From Streptomyces sp. NBC_00820 (lineage in GTDB: Bacteria; Actinomycetota; Actinomycetes; Streptomycetales; Streptomycetaceae): 64,000 bases of DNA. Shown in pieces: positions 16,323 through 25,562 of the stretch (position 1 is the stretch's first letter; every line of letters starts with the position of its first letter). The notes below the pieces were generated by a model. That model did not search any database. It was not told the origin of the DNA and saw only the letters and a list, made by a program, of their open reading frames with translations. The DNA lies in assembly GCF_036347055.1 (NCBI RefSeq), contig NZ_CP108882.1:2927001-2991000 (forward strand). Direction: 5' to 3'. Position numbers and translations under genes: made by a program.

Positions 16323-17771
16323 CTACTCGAACGGGTCGAAGTCGTCGTACTCCCGCTCCGCGTCGTCCCGCTCGGCCTGCTTGTCGCGCCGGCGCTGGGC
16401 CGCGGGCCGGGGCTCCTCGAAGCGGTGGTCCTCGCCGCGGCGGCCGAGCATCTCGGCGCCCGACATCATGGTCGGCTCCCAGTCGAAGACGACCGCGTTC
16501 TCCTCGGGGCCGATGGCGACGCCGTCGCCGGCCCGGGCGCCGGCCTTCATCAGCTTGTCCTCGACACCGAGGCGGCCCAGCCGGTCGGCGAGGTAGCCGA
16601 CGGCCTCGTCGTTGTTGAAGTCGGTCTGGCGCACCCAGCGCTCTGGCTTCTCGCCGCGCACCCGGTACAGCGGCTCGCCCTCGACCTCCTCGCGAGTGAC
16701 GGTGAAGCCGGTGTCGTCCACGGCCTTCGGCCGGATGACGATCCGGGTCGCCTCCTCCTTCGGCTTGGCGGCGCGCGACTGCGCGACCATCTCACCGACG
16801 GCGAACGTCAGCTCGCGCAGTCCGATGTGGGCCACCGCCGACACCTCGAAGACGCGGTAACCGCGCGCCTCCAGGTCCGGGCGGACCATCTCGGCGAGGT
16901 CCTTGCCGTCCGGCACGTCGATCTTGTTCAGAACGACGATGCGGGGGCGGTTGTCGAGGCCGCCGTACTGGCGCAGCTCCTCCTCGATGATGTCGAGGTC
17001 GGAGAGCGGGTCACGGTCGGACTCCAGGGTCGCGGTGTCCAGCACGTGCACCAGCACGCTGCACCGCTCGACGTGCCGCAGGAACTCAAGGCCGAGGCCC
17101 TTGCCCTGGCTGGCGCCCGGGATCAGACCCGGCACGTCGGCCATGGTGAACACGGTGGAGCCGGCCGTCACGACGCCGAGGTTGGGCACGAGCGTGGTGA
17201 ACGGGTAGTCCGCGATCTTGGGCTTGGCCGCGCTGAGCACGGAGATCAGGGAGGACTTTCCGGCGCTCGGGTAGCCGACCAGGGCCACGTCGGCGACGGT
17301 CTTCAGCTCCAGGACGATGTCCTGGAGGTCGCCGGGCTCGCCGAGCAGCGCGAAGCCGGGGGCCTTGCGGCGGGCGCTGGCCAGCGCCGCGTTGCCGAGG
17401 CCGCCGCGGCCGCCCTGGGCGGCGACGTACGAGGTGCCGTGGCCGACGAGGTCGGCGAGTACGTTGCCGGCCTTGTCCAGCACGACCGTGCCGTCCGGGA
17501 CCGGCAGGACCAGGTCCTGGCCGTCCTTGCCGGAGCGGTTGCCGCCCTCACCGGGCTTGCCGTTGGTGGCACTGCGGTGCGGGGAGTGGTGGTAGTCGAG
17601 GAGCGTGGTCACCGACTGGTCGACGGTGAGGATCACATCGCCGCCACGGCCGCCGTTTCCGCCGTCCGGGCCGCCCAGCGGCTTGAACTTCTCACGGTGG
17701 ACGGAGGCACAGCCGTGGCCCCCGTTACCCGCGGCGACATGCAGATCGACGCGGTCCACGAAGGTGGTCAT
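16323..17771 (-). CDS. obg: GTPase Obg/CgtA
   Basis: Obg is an essential GTPase linked to 50S ribosome assembly, the stringent response and, in Streptomyces, the start of aerial growth. The 482-aa protein has the glycine-rich Obg fold (residues ~1-158, with [14 protein letters not shown]), the G domain with P-loop GYPSAGKS (166-173), the [10 protein letters not shown] switch and NKID, then an OCT domain and an acidic/basic tail ([19 protein letters not shown]). It is the third gene after rplU and rpmA, a conserved order. The ATG at 17771 is the natural start ([12 protein letters not shown]). A hairpin separates it from rpmA and could tune its expression. Confidence 0.97.
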   Translation of the reverse strand: MTTFVDRVDLHVAAGNGGHGCASVHREKFKPLGGPDGGNGGRGGDVILTVDQSVTTLLDYHHSPHRSATNGKPGEGGNRSGKDGQDLVLPVPDGTVVLDKAGNVLADLVGHGTSYVAAQGGRGGLGNAALASARRKAPGFALLGEPGDLQDIVLELKTVADVALVGYPSAGKSSLISVLSAAKPKIADYPFTTLVPNLGVVTAGSTVFTMADVPGLIPGASQGKGLGLEFLRHVERCSVLVHVLDTATLESDRDPLSDLDIIEEELRQYGGLDNRPRIVVLNKIDVPDGKDLAEMVRPDLEARGYRVFEVSAVAHIGLRELTFAVGEMVAQSRAAKPKEEATRIVIRPKAVDDTGFTVTREEVEGEPLYRVRGEKPERWVRQTDFNNDEAVGYLADRLGRLGVEDKLMKAGARAGDGVAIGPEENAVVFDWEPTMMSGAEMLGRRGEDHRFEEPRPAAQRRRDKQAERDDAEREYDDFDPFE

Positions 17772-17845
17772 GGTTCGGTGCCTCCTGGTGGTACCCCCGG
17801 CCGACGGCTGGGGAAGTACGGGTATTACCTATGTCAACACGCGAA

Positions 17846-17885
17846 AGGCGGACCCGCCTTCCCGATGGGAAGGTGAGGTCCGCCT
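17846..17885 (-). promoter_or_regulatory. two-tier hairpin between rpmA and obg
   Basis: An inner CCTTCCC-GAT-GGGAAGG stem is enclosed by AGGCGGACC/GGTCCGCCT. It lies 37 nt after the rpmA stop and 75 nt before obg. It may be a partial terminator or RNA-processing site that lowers obg expression relative to the ribosomal proteins. Confidence 0.6.
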
Positions 17886-17921
17886 CGCGAAACGTTCGGT
17901 CGAAGCCGTGAATCAGATGAT

Positions 17922-18176
17922 TCAGGCGACCGGAACGATGTTCACGACCTTGCGGCCACGGTGGGAGCCGAACTCCACGGCACCGGGCAGCAGCGCGAAC
18001 AGGGTGTCGTCGCCGCCACGGCCGACGCCGGCGCCCGGGTGGAAGTGGGTACCACGCTGGCGGACCAGGATCTCACCAGCGCTCACGACCTGACCGCCGA
18101 AGCGCTTCACGCCGAGCCGCTGGGCATTGGAGTCGCGACCGTTCCGAGTGGACGATGCGCCCTTCTTGTGTGCCAT
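17922..18176 (-). CDS. rpmA: 50S ribosomal protein L27
   Basis: L27 reaches the peptidyl-transferase centre with its flexible N-terminus. The 84-aa protein begins [20 protein letters not shown] and contains the signature [20 protein letters not shown]. There is no N-terminal pre-sequence of the Firmicutes type, so no proteolytic maturation is expected. It lies 14 nt after rplU, in the usual L21-L27-Obg order. Confidence 0.98.
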   Translation of the reverse strand: MAHKKGASSTRNGRDSNAQRLGVKRFGGQVVSAGEILVRQRGTHFHPGAGVGRGGDDTLFALLPGAVEFGSHRGRKVVNIVPVA

Positions 18177-18190
18177 CTGTTCTCAGTCCC

Positions 18191-18511
18191 TTACTTCGCA
18201 GCCGCGGGGATCTCAGTGACCTTGATCGCCGTGTACTGCTGGCGGTGGCCCTGACGACGGCGGTAGCCGGTCTTGTTCTTGTAGCGCAGAATGTCGATCT
18301 TCTGGCCCTTGTGGTGGTCCACGACCTCAGCCTGGACCTTGATGCCGGCCAGCACCCACGGGTCGCTGGTCACGGCGTCGCCGTCGACAACGAGCAGGGT
18401 CGAGAGCTCGACCGTGTCGCCAACCTGGGCGGTGGAAATCTTGTCAACCTCAACGATGTCGCCGACAGCAACCTTGTGCTGGCGACCACCGCTGCGCACG
18501 ATGGCGTACAC
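18191..18511 (-). CDS. rplU: 50S ribosomal protein L21
   Basis: L21 binds 23S rRNA in the large subunit. The 106-aa protein begins [18 protein letters not shown], ends [10 protein letters not shown] and contains the signature [20 protein letters not shown]. The GTG at 18511 is chosen because it gives the family length and starts exactly at the conserved YAIV; the open frame continues upstream without homology. An AAAGAGAG ribosome site precedes it. First gene of the rplU-rpmA-obg unit. Confidence 0.97.
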   Translation of the reverse strand: MYAIVRSGGRQHKVAVGDIVEVDKISTAQVGDTVELSTLLVVDGDAVTSDPWVLAGIKVQAEVVDHHKGQKIDILRYKNKTGYRRRQGHRQQYTAIKVTEIPAAAK

Positions 18512-18704
18512 GCGGATCTCTCTTTCGCTCGAAAACAGACGGCACCCCCGCAGGCCAGCCGCCCGGGAAACCACGGACGACCTCTCCCGGGCCAACCGTG
18601 TGCCCGGAAGGAAGAGGTTTACGGGGATGTGACGTGTTCAATGGACACGCCGAGGGTCAAGGTTACGGGGCCGTGGCCGAAGGGGTCAAACCGGGCCGGG
18701 CCCC
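18512..18704 (-). promoter_or_regulatory. rplU leader and promoter region
   Basis: This gap separates the rne terminator from rplU. An 8-bp inverted repeat, GCCCGGGA / TCCCGGGC (18561-18592), lies 50 nt before the rplU start. Such a leader structure would fit ribosomal-protein autoregulation, but that is inference. No gene is seen. Confidence 0.4.
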
Positions 18705-18745
18705 TGAGGTGTGTGGCCGGTCACGTGGACCGGCCGCACACCTCA
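18705..18745 (-). terminator. terminator of the RNase E/G gene
   Basis: An 18-bp stem (TGAGGTGTGTGGCCGGTC with one G-U pair) and a 5-nt loop lie 10 nt past the rne stop codon. Confidence 0.85.
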
Positions 18746-18755
18746 CCGGGCTTCG

Positions 18756-21700
18756 TCAGCCCTCGTCGCCGGCCGCGGAGACCGTGGTGGTCTTCTTCGC
18801 CGTCGACTTCTTGGCGGCCGTCTTGGCGGTCTTCGTCGCCTTCTTGGCCGTCGTCTTCTTGGCGGCCGTCGTCTTGGCCGCGGCCTTCTTGGTGGTGGCC
18901 GCCTTCTTCGCGGGGGCCTTCTTCGCCGGGGCCTTCTTGGCCGCCTTGCGGGCGGTCTTCTTGGCCGGCGCGGCCTCCTCGGCCGTCTCCTCGACGGGCG
19001 CCTCGGCAGCCAGCTCCGGCGCGGCCGACGGGACGACCACGACGGCCGCCTCCTCGGACGCGGTCGGCGCGGTGGCCTTGCGCACGGCACGGCGACGCGG
19101 GCGGGCCGGGGCGGCGCTCTCGGCGGGCGCCTCCTCGACCGGGGCCGGGGCGACGGCCTCGGGCTCGGCGGCCACCGGCGCGGGCTCCACGACGGTCACC
19201 ACGGCCGTCTCGGCCACCGCCGGGGCACCGGCCGGGGCGGACGCCTTGCGGGTGGCACGGCGGCGCGTACGGCCCTTGGGAGCGGCCTCCTCGGCGACGG
19301 TCTCCTGGACCGCCACCGTCTCGGCGGCGACCGGCTCGGCCTTCGCAGGGGCGGCTGCCGGGGCCGGCGCGGCGACCTGGGTCTTCGAGGCCTGAGCGGC
19401 CTCGACGGCCTCGGCCCGCTCGGCCCGCTCGGCCCTCGCGGACCTGCGGCTCTCCGTCTTCGGCGCACCGGCAGGAGCCGAGGCCTTACGGCTGGCGCGG
19501 CGCCGCGTACGGCCACGGCCGGCCGCCGCCTCCGCCTCGGCGATGCTGCTGTACAGCTCCTCGTCCGGCACGAACTCGGGCGCGGGCAGCGCGACGGGCT
19601 CGGCGACCTCGGCGGTGACCTCGGCGACGGTCTCCGTCTCCGGCTCCACCGCCTCACCGGTCTCCACGGCCACGGCGGCGGTCTCGTGCTCGTGCTCGTG
19701 CACATGACCGTCACCGCCACGGGCGCGCTTCTTGCGCTTGCCGCCACCGCCACCGGGGGCGGTCGGCTGCTCCATGTGGACGATGACACCGCGGCCGTTG
19801 CAGTGGACGCAGTTCTCGGAGAACGACTCCAGCAGGCCCTGGCCGACCCGCTTGCGGGTCATCTGGACCAGGCCCAGCGAGGTGACCTCGGCCACCTGGT
19901 GCTTGGTCCGGTCGCGGCCCAGGCACTCCAGCAGTCGGCGCAGCACCAGGTCCCGGTTGGACTCCAGCACCATGTCGATGAAGTCGATCACGATGATGCC
20001 GCCGAGGTCGCGCAGCCGCAGCTGGCGCACGATCTCCTCGGCCGCCTCCAGGTTGTTCCTGGTGACCGTCTCCTCCAGGTTGCCGCCCTGGCCGGTGAAC
20101 TTGCCGGTGTTGACGTCGACGACGACCATCGCCTCGGTCCGGTCGATCACCAGCGAACCGCCGCTGGGCAGCCAGACCTTGCGGTCCAGCGCCTTGGCGA
20201 GCTGCTCGTCGATCCGGTGGGTGGCGAAGACGTCGACCTCGGAGGTCCACCGCTGCAGCCGGTCCGCGAGGTCCGGGGCCACGTGGGAGACGTACCCGTG
20301 GATCGTCTCCCAGGCCTCGTCACCGCTGACGACGACCTTGGAGAAGTCCTCGTTGAAGATGTCGCGCACGACGCGGACGGTCATGTCCGGCTCGCCGTAC
20401 AGCAGCGCCGGAGCGTTGCCGGTCTTGGCCTTCTTCTGGATCTCCTCCCACTGCGCCTGGAGCCTCTCGACGTCGCGGCGCAGCTCGTCCTCGCTCGCGC
20501 CCTCGGCGGCGGTGCGCACGATGACGCCCGCGTCCTCGGGGACGATCTTCTTGAGGATGGTCTTCAGCCGGGCCCGCTCGGTGTCGGGCAGCTTGCGGCT
20601 GATGCCGGTCATCGAGCCCTCGGGGACGTACACGAGGTAACGGCCCGGCAGGGAGACCTGGCTGGTCAGACGGGCGCCCTTGTGGCCGATCGGGTCCTTC
20701 GTCACCTGGACGAGGACGGGCTGGCCCGACTTCAGGGCGGACTCGATGCGGCGCGGCCCGTTGGCCATGCCGAGCGCCTCGAAGTTGACCTCACCGGCGT
20801 ACAGGACGGCGTTGCGGCCCTTGCCGATGTCGATGAAGGCGGCCTCCATCGACGGCAGCACGTTCTGGACCTTGCCCAGGTAGACGTTGCCGACGTACGA
20901 GGTCGACTGCTCCTTGTTGACGTAGTGCTCGACGAGCACGCCGTCCTCCAGGACGCCGATCTGCGTGCGCTCGCCGTGCTGGCGCACGACCATCACGCGC
21001 TCGACGGCCTCGCGGCGGGCCAGGAACTCGGCCTCGGTGATGATCGGCACACGCCGGCGGCCCTGCTCGCGGCCCTCACGGCGGCGCTGCTTCTTGGCCT
21101 CCAGACGGGTCGAGCCCTTGATGGACTGCACCTCGTCGGACGGCTCGGTCGCCTTGCGGGGCTCGCGGACCTTGACGACCGTGCGCTCCGGGTCGTCGCC
21201 CGTCGGCTCGGCCTCGGGACCGCTGTCACCGGCCCGACGGCGACGGCGCCGACGGCGACGGCTGGAGCTGGACCCGCCGGACTCGTCGCCACGAGCGTCC
21301 TCGGCGTCCTCTTCCTCCTGCTCGGCGGTGTCCTCGGTGTCCTGCTCGGCCTGCTCGGCGGCGAGCTCGTCGGCCTCGGCGTCCATGCCCTCGCCGTCGG
21401 CGGCGTCACCACGGCGACGGCGACGGCCGCCCCGGCGGCGACGGCGGCGCGAGCCGGACTCCTCCGAGCCCTCGGCGTCGTCACCCTCGTCGTACTCGGC
21501 GGCCTCTTCGGCCTCCTCCGGCTCCTCGGCCTCGACGGCCCGCGGCGCCTCGACGACCCGCGTCTCCTCGACGGCGGCCGCCCGGCGGCGACGGCGACGG
21601 CGCGCGCCGCTCTCGCCGCGCTCCTCCGCGTACGCCCCGGATTCCCGGGTCTCCTCGGTGGCCTCGGTCTCCTCGGCCTCATCAGCCTCGGCGGGCGTGG

Positions 21701-23081
21701 CGGCGGCCTCGGCCGCGGCGCGCTCCGGGGTCTGGAAGCGCGGCTCGGTGAACACCGGCGCCTGGAACACGGCCACGGCGGGACGCTTGGGGCGACGCGT
21801 CGACTCGGTCTCGGCGGCCTCGGCGGCCTTGGCGGGCGCGGCGGCGGACTTCGCGGCGACGGCCGGCTCGGGCTCGGAGAACCCGCCCGCGGCCTGCCGC
21901 ACGACGCGGCGGCGCCGGCGCGGGCCCGCGGCCTCGGCGGAGGCCTCGGCGGCGGGGGCCGCCTCGACGGCTTCCGGAGTCTCGGTCACGACAGCCCGCT
22001 CGGCACCCTTGGCCTCGACGGTCTCGTTCTCGGTCCCGGGAGCGCCGGAGGGCGCGGAGACACGGCGCGTGGCGCGACGGCGGGCACGGCGCGGCGCGGC
22101 CTCTTCGGTGCTCTCGGCGACCTCGTCGGCCACGTCGGCCTCGGCGGCGGGCGCGGTCCGAGCGGCGGCGGCCGGCACGACGACCTCGGCGGTCTCGGCG
22201 GGCGCGGCGGCCTCGGCGGCCTCGGCGGCCGGGGCACCGGCGGGCGCGGAGGCACGACGGGTCGCACGACGGCGGGGACGACCGGCCGACGCGGCCTCGG
22301 CCTCGACGGCGGGCGCGGCTTCGACGGCCGGCGCGGGCTCCGCCTCGGCGGCGACCGGGGTCACGGCGGCGGGCGCGGACTCCGGCGCCTCGACGGCCTT
22401 CGGCGCCCCGGCGGGCGCGGAGGCACGACGGGTCGCACGACGGCGCGGGCGGGCGGCGGACTCGGCCTCGGCCTCTACGGCCGCGGCGACCGGCTCCTCA
22501 GCCTTGGTCACAGCGGTACCCGCCTTCTGCTCGGTCTTCTGGGTCTCGGTCTCGGTCTCGCCCTCGGCAGCAGCCGCAGCCGCAGCGCCGACGGGCGCGG
22601 ACGTACGACGGGTCGCACGACGGCGGGGGCGGCGAGGAGCGGCGTCCTCGGCGGATTCGGATTCGGCGGACGCGGCGGCGTCAGCGGCCTCGACGGGCGC
22701 GGCGGTCTCGGTGGACGCGACGGCCTCGGTGGCGGGCGCTGCGGCCGGGACGGCCGTTTCAGTGGCCTCGGTCGCCTCGGTGGGCGCGGGCGCCCCGGTC
22801 GGCGCGGACGCGCGGCGCGTCGCCCGGCGGCGGGTACGGCCGGAGGCCGCGGGCTCCTCGACGGCGGCGGGCGCCGTCACGGCCTCGTCCTCGGCCTTCG
22901 CCTCGGCGATCTCGTCGGCCTCGGCGGTAGCCACGACTGTGGTCGTGACCTCGGCGGAGGCCTCGGCGGCGCCCGGCGGACCCGCCGGGCGCGAAGCGGC
23001 CCTGCGACGCCTGCGCGGCGGCAGGGTGTCGCTGGGGGTGTTCAGTTCGGAACCCTCGTTGGGTTCGGTCGGCTCGAGCAT
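18756..23081 (-). CDS. rne: ribonuclease E/G with long repetitive arms
   Basis: The endoribonuclease matures rRNA/tRNA and starts mRNA decay. It has 1441 aa; S. coelicolor RNase ES is ~1340. The catalytic core is about 680-1120: S1-like GNVYLGKVQNVLPSMEAAFI, the GGIIVIDFIDM DNase-I-like site, and the Zn-link in ENCVHCNGRG (one CxxC). The N-terminal arm (1-680) contains five copies of a basic RRRATRRxSAPxGAP box between Ala/Glu-rich spacers, then blocks of six to nine arginines. The C-terminal arm has three further boxes (RRRATRKASAPAGAP type) and a Lys/Ala tail (KKAPAKKAPAKKA) like histone H1. Arms of this kind bind RNA and degradosome partners in Streptomyces. The ATG is preceded by GGGAGA. 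Confidence 0.95.
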   Translation of the reverse strand: MLEPTEPNEGSELNTPSDTLPPRRRRRAASRPAGPPGAAEASAEVTTTVVATAEADEIAEAKAEDEAVTAPAAVEEPAASGRTRRRATRRASAPTGAPAPTEATEATETAVPAAAPATEAVASTETAAPVEAADAAASAESESAEDAAPRRPRRRATRRTSAPVGAAAAAAAEGETETETQKTEQKAGTAVTKAEEPVAAAVEAEAESAARPRRRATRRASAPAGAPKAVEAPESAPAAVTPVAAEAEPAPAVEAAPAVEAEAASAGRPRRRATRRASAPAGAPAAEAAEAAAPAETAEVVVPAAAARTAPAAEADVADEVAESTEEAAPRRARRRATRRVSAPSGAPGTENETVEAKGAERAVVTETPEAVEAAPAAEASAEAAGPRRRRRVVRQAAGGFSEPEPAVAAKSAAAPAKAAEAAETESTRRPKRPAVAVFQAPVFTEPRFQTPERAAAEAAATPAEADEAEETEATEETRESGAYAEERGESGARRRRRRRAAAVEETRVVEAPRAVEAEEPEEAEEAAEYDEGDDAEGSEESGSRRRRRRGGRRRRRGDAADGEGMDAEADELAAEQAEQDTEDTAEQEEEDAEDARGDESGGSSSSRRRRRRRRRAGDSGPEAEPTGDDPERTVVKVREPRKATEPSDEVQSIKGSTRLEAKKQRRREGREQGRRRVPIITEAEFLARREAVERVMVVRQHGERTQIGVLEDGVLVEHYVNKEQSTSYVGNVYLGKVQNVLPSMEAAFIDIGKGRNAVLYAGEVNFEALGMANGPRRIESALKSGQPVLVQVTKDPIGHKGARLTSQVSLPGRYLVYVPEGSMTGISRKLPDTERARLKTILKKIVPEDAGVIVRTAAEGASEDELRRDVERLQAQWEEIQKKAKTGNAPALLYGEPDMTVRVVRDIFNEDFSKVVVSGDEAWETIHGYVSHVAPDLADRLQRWTSEVDVFATHRIDEQLAKALDRKVWLPSGGSLVIDRTEAMVVVDVNTGKFTGQGGNLEETVTRNNLEAAEEIVRQLRLRDLGGIIVIDFIDMVLESNRDLVLRRLLECLGRDRTKHQVAEVTSLGLVQMTRKRVGQGLLESFSENCVHCNGRGVIVHMEQPTAPGGGGGKRKKRARGGDGHVHEHEHETAAVAVETGEAVEPETETVAEVTAEVAEPVALPAPEFVPDEELYSSIAEAEAAAGRGRTRRRASRKASAPAGAPKTESRRSARAERAERAEAVEAAQASKTQVAAPAPAAAPAKAEPVAAETVAVQETVAEEAAPKGRTRRRATRKASAPAGAPAVAETAVVTVVEPAPVAAEPEAVAPAPVEEAPAESAAPARPRRRAVRKATAPTASEEAAVVVVPSAAPELAAEAPVEETAEEAAPAKKTARKAAKKAPAKKAPAKKAATTKKAAAKTTAAKKTTAKKATKTAKTAAKKSTAKKTTTVSAAGDEG

Positions 23082-23343
23082 GCGGGCTTATCTCCCGTCA
23101 GGCTCCCGGGCGCCGCGCCTGGTCCGGCGACGGTTTCGAAGAACCGTCCGCCGTTGACGTCCGCGGCCCGCGCGATGCGCGGTGGCCGCCGTCCGGGGCG
23201 CGGGCGCCGCACGGGAACTCTGTGTCCTTGTCTCGCCGGTTCCGTACACCTTGTCGGTACGGCCTGGCGAAAGTCTTCTGGTCGAGTGCGCCGCCCGACC
23301 CAGGTGGCTCCCGAGTACAAGGGCTGCGCTACGACGTCCGTCC

Positions 23344-24156
23344 CTACGCGGAACCGTCCGGCGCCGTCGCGGCGGCAGCCGGTGCGGCCTTCACGGCCTC
23401 GGCTGCCTCGCGGTCGGGCGCGAGCGGATCGGTCACCGTGCCGGTCTCTTCATCGAACAGCCCCTGCGCCAGCCTGGTCACCGCTGCGGGGACCGGCGGC
23501 GCCAGGTCGGCCACGGCGCGGAGACCGGACAGGACGTCGTCGGGTCGTACGGCAGGCGTCACGTGCCGAACAACCAGCCGCAGTATCGCACAGGGCTGGT
23601 CGGTCGGCCTATCAGCAGGCGAATCGTGCGTTTCCAGTCGCGCGACAGCCGGGCGGGCGTCGAAGGTGCGGACGCCGTTCTTGGTCATGCGCTGCACCTC
23701 GACGGTGTCGGCCTGATCGAAGGCCTCGACCGCGCGCCGGACGTCGGCAGGGTCGACGCCGTCCAGCCGCAGCTCCCAGACGGAGGCGGTGAGCCGGTCG
23801 GCGAGACCCGAGGTCCGCGCCTCGACCGCGTCGACGATGTCGAGCCCGGTGGGCAGCGACTCGTCGAGGAGGGCACGCAGGGTCTCGGGATCACGCGCCT
23901 GGGTCAGCGCGATCTCCAGGTACTCCGCCTCACTGCCGGTGCCGGTGGGTGCGGCATTGGCGTACGACACCTTCGGATGCGGCGTGAACCCCGCCGAGTA
24001 CGCCATGGGTACCCCGGCGCGGCGCAGCGCACGCTCGAAAGCGCGCTGGAAGTCACGGTGGCTGGTGAACCGGAGGCGGCCGCGCTTGGTGTAACGCAGT
24101 CGAATGCGCTGCACCGCGGGTGCGGGCGGCGGGCCTTCGGGCTGTCGCTTGCCCAG
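23344..24156 (-). CDS. TIGR03936-type radical-SAM-linked protein
   Basis: A ~270-aa protein of the DUF2344/TIGR03936 family, of unknown function. It is almost always next to, or fused with, the TIGR03960 B12-binding radical-SAM protein, which here lies 2 kb upstream. Key segments are IRLRYTKRGRLRFTSHRDFQ, RRAGVPMAYSAGFTPHPKVS and GSEAEYLEIALT; the C-terminus is Ala-rich and disordered. A GAAGGA ribosome site overlapping the stop of the preceding gene points to a CTG start at 24156, 8 nt downstream. The next possible start is GTG at 24114 (VQRIRLRYTKRG), without a ribosome site. It is translationally linked to the membrane repeat protein. Confidence 0.8.
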   Translation of the reverse strand: MGKRQPEGPPPAPAVQRIRLRYTKRGRLRFTSHRDFQRAFERALRRAGVPMAYSAGFTPHPKVSYANAAPTGTGSEAEYLEIALTQARDPETLRALLDESLPTGLDIVDAVEARTSGLADRLTASVWELRLDGVDPADVRRAVEAFDQADTVEVQRMTKNGVRTFDARPAVARLETHDSPADRPTDQPCAILRLVVRHVTPAVRPDDVLSGLRAVADLAPPVPAAVTRLAQGLFDEETGTVTDPLAPDREAAEAVKAAPAAAATAPDGSA

Positions 24157-24160
24157 TGTC

Positions 24161-25387
24161 CTAGTCCTTCGTGAGAGCGGTCGTACTGCTACCAAGAGTA
24201 CGTGTCCCGGGCCGCGGGAGTTCCCGCCGGTCCGCCTCGGCCGGCTGCCGGGACTCGCCCAGGAGCATCCTGCGGACGTCGGCGCGGGCCTGCCGCACGG
24301 TGTCGCGGGCGGAGGACAGCGTCTGCCGCACCGTGTCGCGGCCGGAGGCAAGGGTCTGCCATACGGCGTCGCGGCCGGAGGCAAGCGCCTGCCGCACGAC
24401 CCGGCCCACCCCGCGCGCCGCCTCGGCGGCGGGCCGCAGGACGAAGTCGCGCAGGGCGTGTCCGACCGGGGTGAGCACCGCCTGGTACACCCAGCGCGCC
24501 GGCTCCGCGAAGAACCACCGGAAGGTCCACCGGAAGAGGGTCCCGAGCGCCCGCCCGACGACGAGCGAGATCCGTCCGGCGATCCGCCAGGCGTGCCCGA
24601 GGGCGTCCCCGACCTCCCGCGCGACGACGGCGACGGCCCGGCCGAGCGGGGCTAGCACCCAGCGCCACAGCGCGAGCGCGGGCAGCACGAACAGAACGCG
24701 CACCGTCCAGTACACGACCACGCCGACCACCGTGGCGACGGCGCTCACGCACCACGCCAGGGCCCGCCCGACCGGCTCGAGGACCCAGTCGTACAGCCAC
24801 CGCGCGGGGACGACGAGCAGATGACGCACCAGCCACGCCACAGCGGCGGACACCCCCGCCCCGCCGGCGGCGAGCAGGGCGCCCACGCCCTTCAGCAGCA
24901 GGACGACACCCCGGCCGACGGGCGTGAGCACCCGCGCGTACAGCCAGGCGAGACCGGCACCGACCCCCCGCCCGACCAGGACGAGCGCGCGCCCCACCGG
25001 GGTGAGCACGGCCGCGTACAGCCATCTCAGCGGTACGACCACAAGGACGTACCCGAGCCGACCGAGTCCCCTGCCGACCGGCGCGAGAACGAACCGCCAC
25101 AGGCCCACCCACGGCCACACGAAGACCGCCCGCCCCAGCCACAGCAGCGCGCGCCCCACGGGACGCAGCACGATGTCGGTCAGCAGCCGGGCGACGACGA
25201 CCAGCGCGTCCCACACCATCCGCACGGGCACCACCAGCACGAGCACCACGATCCGCACCGGGATCCGGATCGCCACGACGAGGCATCCTTCGGGGTTCCG
25301 CGGCGAAGGTGGGGGCTTGTGACTGTCCATACCGGTGTAGACGCGGCGGACACCGTCATGGATGCCGGCCTCTTGTTGCGGGGGCAT
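24161..25387 (-). CDS. repeat-rich membrane protein of unknown function
   Basis: A 408-aa protein built of about seven repeats, each a hydrophobic/aromatic helix followed by VLxPVGRAL: VLRPVGRAL, FVLAPVGRGL, AVLTPVGRAL, RVLTPVGRGV, WVLEPVGRAL, WVLAPLGRAV and AVLTPVGHAL. The helices are Val/Leu/Trp-rich, so it is probably membrane-embedded or lies on the membrane face. The C-terminus has three 11-residue amphipathic repeats (ASGRDTVRQTL). I recognise no family. The ATG at 25387 has GAGGAG 5 nt upstream; an open frame further upstream has no ribosome site. It ends 4 nt before the CTG start of the TIGR03936 gene, so the two are coupled. Confidence 0.72.
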   Translation of the reverse strand: MPPQQEAGIHDGVRRVYTGMDSHKPPPSPRNPEGCLVVAIRIPVRIVVLVLVVPVRMVWDALVVVARLLTDIVLRPVGRALLWLGRAVFVWPWVGLWRFVLAPVGRGLGRLGYVLVVVPLRWLYAAVLTPVGRALVLVGRGVGAGLAWLYARVLTPVGRGVVLLLKGVGALLAAGGAGVSAAVAWLVRHLLVVPARWLYDWVLEPVGRALAWCVSAVATVVGVVVYWTVRVLFVLPALALWRWVLAPLGRAVAVVAREVGDALGHAWRIAGRISLVVGRALGTLFRWTFRWFFAEPARWVYQAVLTPVGHALRDFVLRPAAEAARGVGRVVRQALASGRDAVWQTLASGRDTVRQTLSSARDTVRQARADVRRMLLGESRQPAEADRRELPRPGTRTLGSSTTALTKD

Positions 25388-25487
25388 CACATCTCCTCGC
25401 GGTGCGGTCACTTCAGGCTCCATGATCACACCCGTCCCACCCGTCACAGAATCCGTGGACGCACGGACCGTGGTGTGCCGACGGGTC

Positions 25488-25516
25488 TTGTCACCCGACC
25501 ACCGCGGTCGTATCCA
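25488..25516 (+). promoter_or_regulatory. candidate promoter of the DUF805 gene
   Basis: TTGTCA (25488-25493), a 17-nt spacer and TATCCA (25511-25516) precede the DUF805 ATG by about 46 nt, leaving room for its GGGGGAGG ribosome site. The -10 lacks the usual final T. Confidence 0.4.
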
Positions 25517-25562
25517 AGACAGTGACGCGCGCACACTCACGCTCTTGGGGGAGGACGAACCA

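Noticed and set aside
18711..23792. A 1693-codon open frame on the plus strand opposite the RNase E/G gene
   Set aside because: It is the antisense shadow of a very GC-rich, repetitive gene; its product is only Gly/Leu/Arg-rich low complexity without motifs or a ribosome site.
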